Assembly (NCBI GenBank): GCA_041485845.1
Contig: JBGPKH010000326.1
Coordinates: forward strand, 1 to 9,759
From: OMOG01 sp041485845
Lineage (GTDB): Bacteria; Acidobacteriota; Terriglobia; Bryobacterales; Bryobacteraceae
Length of the DNA: 9,759 nucleotides
Direction: 5' to 3'
Shown: positions 6,625 through 9,759 of the stretch, one piece after another
Numbering within the stretch: the first letter of the stretch is position 1
How the letters are laid out: every line of letters starts with the position of its first letter
Notes under the pieces: generated by a model
What the model saw: only the letters and a program-made list of their open reading frames with translations
Database searches by the model: none
Told to the model about the DNA's origin: nothing
Translations under genes and position numbers: made by a program

Positions 6625-6646
6625 TCTAAATTGTAATCTGTTTAGA
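6625..6646. promoter_or_regulatory. Operator-like inverted repeat over the porin -10
   Basis: TCTAAA (6625-6630) and TTTAGA (6641-6646) are perfect inverted half-sites separated by 10 bases and bracket the -10 element. The centre-to-centre distance of 16 bases is somewhat longer than one and a half helical turns. A bound repressor would block the promoter. The repeat is short and AT-rich, so chance is possible. Confidence 0.3.
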
Positions 6647-6658
6647 ACGAAATCGTAA
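6630..6658 (-). promoter_or_regulatory. Promoter placing transcription start almost on the porin ATG
   Basis: Minus-strand TACAAT (6630-6635) is a good -10, with TTACGA (6653-6658) as a weak -35 at 17-base spacing. Only 10 bases separate the -10 from the ATG, so transcription should begin within a few bases of the start codon. Together with the absence of a ribosome site this predicts a leaderless mRNA. Confidence 0.45.
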
Positions 6659-6846
6659 CACAAAGTTTCACCGGCCGGCGGAATTCCCACGATGGCGGCG
6701 GACAGAACCAAGACGCTGGCCACCAACCGCGCCGCAAGGCCCCGCGGGCCACGGTTTGGTTGATCTGGCTCAAGAAGACAAAATGGGTTTTCGACACTCG
6801 GACGAGCCTCCAGCCCGCGTCACTGCTTCGCTGAACAGTATCCGCC

Positions 6847-7662
6847 TTAGCCGTATTCGAAGCCCGCGATGGCGAACACGAGTGACTGATCGGCTTGAAT
6901 CACGGGATTTCGGAACATGCGAGTCAGTTGCCGCACGGGCCGGAAGCCGTACTGACTCGCAAGGCTGGCGGCCTCGCGATTGCCTTGCAGGATGTCCCAA
7001 TAGACGGGCTCATGCGGGTGCCGCGCCAGGAACCAGCGTAGCAGCCGATCCGCGCTGTCCGCCGGCCCTGCAACGCACGGGCCAAAGTAAACCGCCTTCG
7101 AGCCGGCCCTGCCCATGGCGTACCCGAGCCCCGGAATGGACGCACACTCCGATCCCGCCAGACTCGCCAGCAATCGGCTGCGATCCGTTCCGAAGGCCGC
7201 GCGGTCGAGATCCGCGGCGAGCTCCCACGGCTCCACATCGCCACCTTCGACCGCCCCCGCGACGCCCGGCCGTTCCCACCGCTCCACTAGCCCTGCCGAT
7301 TCGAATCCGCACTGCCGGTAGAGCGCGATCCCCATATCGGTGGCATCGAGGCCAGCCCCGGCGACTCCGCGGCTGGCGGCGAACTCCATCACCGCCGCCA
7401 TGAGCCGGCGCGCGAATCCGCGGCCGCGATACTCCGGCAGCGTCAGGACCATTCCGATCCAGGCGAGGTCCTTGCCGTAAGTCACCGCCGTGGCCGTTGC
7501 GGCCAGAATGCCGTCGTGGTGCAGCCCGAAGCAGCCCTTGGGCTCCAGATCGAGCAGCCGCTCCCAGTCCTCGGCGGTCTGGTTCCAGCCGGCGGCTTCC
7601 TTCAGCCGCATGGCGCCGGGAACGTCGGACGATTCGAGCAAACGAATGCCGGAAACAGACAT
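6847..7662 (-). CDS. Two-domain GNAT-family N-acetyltransferase
   Basis: The 271-residue product transfers an acetyl group from acetyl-CoA to an unknown amine acceptor in the cytoplasm. The N-terminal GNAT domain (about 5-130) has the acetyl-CoA loop: WIGMVLTLPEYRGRGFARRL (68-87), with R-G-R-G-F-A as the Q/R-x-x-G-x-G/A motif, followed by an Ala-rich helix and the late motif TDMGIALYRQCGFESAG (108-124). The C-terminal half (about 140-265) resembles the Acetyltransf_18-type second domain: GLGYAMGRAGSKAVYFGPCV, then VYWDILQGNREAASLASQYG and FRPVRQLTRMFRN. That architecture occurs in stand-alone acetyltransferases with no fixed substrate. The ATG at 7660-7662 lacks a Shine-Dalgarno sequence and sits 9 bases after a TAGAAT box. 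It diverges from the epimerase gene across 31 bp. The family is secure, the substrate unknown. Confidence 0.9.
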   Translation of the reverse strand: MSVSGIRLLESSDVPGAMRLKEAAGWNQTAEDWERLLDLEPKGCFGLHHDGILAATATAVTYGKDLAWIGMVLTLPEYRGRGFARRLMAAVMEFAASRGVAGAGLDATDMGIALYRQCGFESAGLVERWERPGVAGAVEGGDVEPWELAADLDRAAFGTDRSRLLASLAGSECASIPGLGYAMGRAGSKAVYFGPCVAGPADSADRLLRWFLARHPHEPVYWDILQGNREAASLASQYGFRPVRQLTRMFRNPVIQADQSLVFAIAGFEYG

Positions 7663-7670
7663 GCCGGGGT

Positions 7671-7677
7671 TATTCTA
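7671..7677. promoter_or_regulatory. Overlapping divergent -10 boxes in the 31-bp GNAT/epimerase spacer
   Basis: The same bases read TAGAAT on the minus strand (7672-7677) and TATTCT on the plus strand (7671-7676). The minus box is 9 bases from the GNAT ATG, implying a leaderless start. The plus box is 17 bases from the epimerase GTG, leaving just enough room for its GGAG ribosome site (7684-7687). Neither has a convincing -35, so this rests mainly on position: promoters must fit here or inside the neighbouring coding sequences. Confidence 0.3.
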
Positions 7678-7693
7678 CTAAACGGAGACACCA

Positions 7694-8713
7694 GTGATCC
7701 GTACGGAAGAAGAACTCGAAGACCGGTTGTCAGAACCGAGCCCCGAGGACCAGGCCGCGCTGCGCGACACCGCGGGCGATCTCCTGATTCTGGGCGTGAG
7801 CGGCAAGATGGGCCCCAGCCTCGCGAGACGCGCCGTACGAGCCGCCCGCGCGGCCGGCGTGGAGAAGCGCATCCTGGGCGTGGCGCGCTTCTCCGATGCC
7901 GCCTCCGAAAAAGCCCTGCAACAGCAGGGCATCGAAACCTGCCGCGCCGACCTGCTCGATGACGCACAACTCGCGCGACTCCCCGATGCCCCCAACGTCA
8001 TCTTTATGGCGGGCCGCAAATTCGGCTCCACCGGCGCCGCGAGTCTCACCTGGGCCATCAACACCTGCGCCCCCGCGCGCGTGGCGGAGCGCTACCGGGG
8101 CTCGCGCATCGTGGTCTTCTCCAGCGGCAATGTTTACCCGTTGCTGCCCGTGGTCTCGGGCGGCGCGCGGGAGACCACGCCGCCCGCGCCGGTGGGCGAG
8201 TACGCCCAATCGGTGCTGGGGCGCGAGCGCATTTTCGAGCACTTTTCCGCGCGCCACCGGACCGCGGTCTGCGTGCTGCGCCTGAACTACGCGATCGACC
8301 TGCGCTACGGCGTCCTGCTGGATATCGGAACGCAGGTCTACGAAGGCCGCGCCGTGGATGTGCGGATGGGCGCGGTGAACGTCATCTGGCAGGGCGATGC
8401 CAATTCGGTCGCACTGCGCAGCCTGGCGCGCTGCCAATCGCCGCCCTTGGTGCTCAACCTCACCGGCCCGGACACGCTCTCGGTGAGAGCCGTGGCCGCC
8501 CGCTTCGGAGAGTTGTTCGGAAAGCCGCCGATGCTCGAGGGCGCGGAAGCCAATACCGCGCTGCTGAACCATGCCGGGCTGTGCCATTCCCTCTTCGGAT
8601 ATCCATCGGTGACACCTGAGCAAATGATTCAATGGACCGCGCACTGGATTGCCAACGGCGGCCGCCGCCTCGACAAACCCACTCACTTCCAGACACGGGA
8701 TGGGCGTTTCTGA
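7694..8713 (+). CDS. NAD-dependent epimerase/dehydratase-like protein (extended SDR), lysine missing
   Basis: The 339-residue product has an extended short-chain dehydrogenase fold and probably binds NAD(P)H and a sugar-like substrate. The Rossmann motif is ILGVSGKMGPSLARR (32-46, G-x-x-G-x-x-G). NVIFMAGRKFG (101-111) covers the loop usually reading N-x-A. SSGNVYPL (143-150) supplies the catalytic Ser region, and GEYAQSVLGRERIFE (168-182) holds the active-site Tyr170. The canonical Y-x-x-x-K lysine is replaced by Val174. RLNYAIDLRYGVLLDI (196-211) and NLTGPDTLSVRAVAARFGE (255-273) are typical substrate-domain segments. Either the enzyme works without that lysine or it is a binding or non-redox relative. 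The start is GTG with a GGAG site six bases upstream. The stop overlaps the next ATG (TGATG), so the two genes are translationally coupled. The roughly 25-residue acidic N-terminal extension before the Rossmann strand is uncommon for the family. Confidence 0.85.
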   Translation: MIRTEEELEDRLSEPSPEDQAALRDTAGDLLILGVSGKMGPSLARRAVRAARAAGVEKRILGVARFSDAASEKALQQQGIETCRADLLDDAQLARLPDAPNVIFMAGRKFGSTGAASLTWAINTCAPARVAERYRGSRIVVFSSGNVYPLLPVVSGGARETTPPAPVGEYAQSVLGRERIFEHFSARHRTAVCVLRLNYAIDLRYGVLLDIGTQVYEGRAVDVRMGAVNVIWQGDANSVALRSLARCQSPPLVLNLTGPDTLSVRAVAARFGELFGKPPMLEGAEANTALLNHAGLCHSLFGYPSVTPEQMIQWTAHWIANGGRRLDKPTHFQTRDGRF

Positions 8714-9759
8714 TGCCTCTCACGGTGGGCCTGGTGGGACTGTGCCATCTGCATCCCCGCAGCTACATGCGGTCCTTCGAGAGCGTCGCCGATTTCTCCG
8801 TGGTCGCGGCGGCGGAGTCCAACACGGAAGTGCGCGAAGCATTCGGCCGCGACTTTCCTGTGCGGTGCTACGCCGATTGGCGCGACATGCTGGACCGCGA
8901 GCGGCCGGACCTCGCCGCCATCTTCCTGCCGCACGCCGCATGCCCTGCGGCCGCATGCGCCTGCGCGCAGCGCGGCATTCACGTGCTGGTGGAGAAGCCC
9001 ATGGCCGCGAGCGCGGAGGGCGTGCGCGCGATGATCGCGGCGGCGCGCCAGGCGGGCGTGGTCCTCTCCACGCCCTACGTGTGGCGCTATCACGTGGTGG
9101 CCGCGCAAATGCGCGCGTTCATCCGCGACGGCACTCTCGGCCGCGTGGTGGGCTGCGAAGGCCGCTGCGCCGCCGGCCGCCTGCATCGCTACATCGAAGG
9201 CCATGCCGCGTGGATGCTCCAGAAGTCGCTGAGCGGCGGCGGCCCAATGTACAATCTGGGGGTCCACTGGATCGATCTGTACCGCTGGCTGCTCGCGGAC
9301 GAAGTTGTGGAAGCGATAGGCCGCAACGTCAAGGTCAACCGGCAATACGACATCGAAGACAACTCCTTCGCCCTCCTGACCTTTTCCCGCGGAACGGTGC
9401 TGGCCCTCGATATCAGTTACACGGTACCGGACTCCTACCCCGCGGGCCGCGACCTTTACCTGGGCCTTCGCGGCACCCGCGGCGCCATTTCGTGGAGCCC
9501 GTCCTACGAGGGCGTGAGCGAAGAGCTGTTCGTGTGCAGCGAAGCACCGGGCTTCTCGCCGCCCACGCGCCGCTTGCGCTTTGAGCTGGAAACGCATCCC
9601 GGGTACAGCGGGATCATGACGGTGCGGTTTCTCGAAGATCTCGCGCGCGCCATCCGGGAGCGCAGCGCTCCGCCGATCGGCGGCGAAGACGGGCTGCGCG
9701 CGCTCGAAGTGGTGGAAGCCATCTACCGGTCCGCGGAGACGGGCCAGGCGGTGCGATTA
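8713..9759 (+). CDS. Gfo/Idh/MocA-family oxidoreductase, last codons missing
   Basis: The 349 codons in the window encode an NAD(P)-dependent oxidoreductase of the glucose-fructose oxidoreductase/inositol dehydrogenase type, probably acting on a sugar, sugar acid or cyclitol in the cytoplasm. The N-terminal Rossmann domain has VGLVGLCHLHPRSY (5-18), where the usual second Gly of G-x-G is Cys11, and LVEKPMAAS (92-100) with the family EKP at 94-96. The C-terminal domain contains GGGPMYNLGVHWIDLYRWLL (175-194), the active-site helix with His185 and Asp188; the common Asp before it is Asn181. No stop is reached, but EVVEAIYRSAETGQAVRL matches the usual ending of the family, so only a few residues are missing. 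It starts in the TGATG overlap with the epimerase and surely shares its transcript. Codons are strongly GC-ending, like the epimerase. The specific substrate cannot be read from sequence. Confidence 0.93.
   Translation, partial: MPLTVGLVGLCHLHPRSYMRSFESVADFSVVAAAESNTEVREAFGRDFPVRCYADWRDMLDRERPDLAAIFLPHAACPAAACACAQRGIHVLVEKPMAASAEGVRAMIAAARQAGVVLSTPYVWRYHVVAAQMRAFIRDGTLGRVVGCEGRCAAGRLHRYIEGHAAWMLQKSLSGGGPMYNLGVHWIDLYRWLLADEVVEAIGRNVKVNRQYDIEDNSFALLTFSRGTVLALDISYTVPDSYPAGRDLYLGLRGTRGAISWSPSYEGVSEELFVCSEAPGFSPPTRRLRFELETHPGYSGIMTVRFLEDLARAIRERSAPPIGGEDGLRALEVVEAIYRSAETGQAVRL

Larger units (their letters stand above)
6621..6846. other. 226-bp gap between GNAT and porin genes
   Basis: The porin promoter and inverted repeat occupy the left 40 bases. 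A GC palindrome, GGCCC and GGGCC around three bases, lies near 6738-6752 without a T-tract. It might mark the end of the GNAT transcript but is weak. No gene is supported here. Confidence 0.4.

Noticed and set aside
6738..6752. GC palindrome GGCCC/GGGCC as terminator of the GNAT gene
   Set aside because: The stem is only 5 bp, about 95 bases past the stop, with no T-tract; expected by chance in GC-rich DNA.
6694..6768. A short plus-strand peptide starting MAADRTKTLATNRAAR, reminiscent of SmpB N termini
   Set aside because: Only a few residues are similar, the frame stops after about 24 codons, and neither other frame continues with the SmpB core. Coincidence is more likely.
7730..8686. A 318-codon minus-strand open frame opposite the epimerase
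   Set aside because: It is His/Ala/Gly-rich mirror sequence of a well-supported extended SDR gene.
8649..9597. Long open frames on both strands overlapping the oxidoreductase
   Set aside because: Both are Arg/Pro- or Ala-rich shadows; the frame beginning at 8713 has EKP and the Gfo/Idh/MocA helix motif.
1..9759. CRISPR arrays, tRNA or rRNA genes, transposases, tandem repeats
   Set aside because: I looked for repeated 25-40 base units, tRNA-like cloverleaf sequence and transposase-like motifs by eye and found none.

Overview
The window is about 9.8 kb of GC-rich bacterial DNA. It most resembles Acidobacteriota, probably the Solibacter/Bryobacter side. That is an inference from protein style, not from a database search: a very large Oar-type TonB-dependent receptor with an N-terminal carboxypeptidase-regulatory-like domain, a DcaP-like porin, a Tat-targeted HisC-like aminotransferase, and a sugar-type epimerase plus Gfo/Idh/MocA oxidoreductase pair. 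No rRNA, tRNA, CRISPR array, complete mobile element or phage gene was seen.

Layout. Positions 1-3140 (minus) hold the first 1046 codons of the receptor, whose 3' end lies outside the window. Positions 3141-3871 are a 731-bp gap with a hairpin-rich receptor leader, a decayed AlbA_2/Schlafen-type domain (plus, about 3504-3827) and a short membrane-like open frame on the other strand. Positions 3872-5023 (minus) encode the exported aminotransferase. Positions 5024-5522 are a second gap with a likely promoter, an AT-rich island and an unrecognised, probably decayed open frame (5195-5569). Positions 5523-6620 (minus) encode the porin-like protein. Positions 6847-7662 (minus) encode a two-domain GNAT acetyltransferase. 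Divergently, with only 31 bp between, a two-gene plus-strand operon starts: an extended-SDR epimerase homologue (7694-8713) overlapping by one base (TGATG) a Gfo/Idh/MocA oxidoreductase (8713 to the window end).

How the genes may work together. Receptor and porin are both outer-membrane proteins, and the aminotransferase is predicted to be periplasmic, so the left two thirds is biased towards cell-envelope and uptake functions. The long gaps between these genes argue for separate transcripts. The epimerase/oxidoreductase pair is a tightly coupled module of the sort found in sugar or cyclitol catabolism, and it probably continues beyond 9759. No coherent new defence or mobile system is visible. 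The most notable points are the exported aminotransferase, the SDR without its catalytic lysine, two candidate leaderless starts, the hairpin at the receptor start, and the gene debris in the two large gaps.
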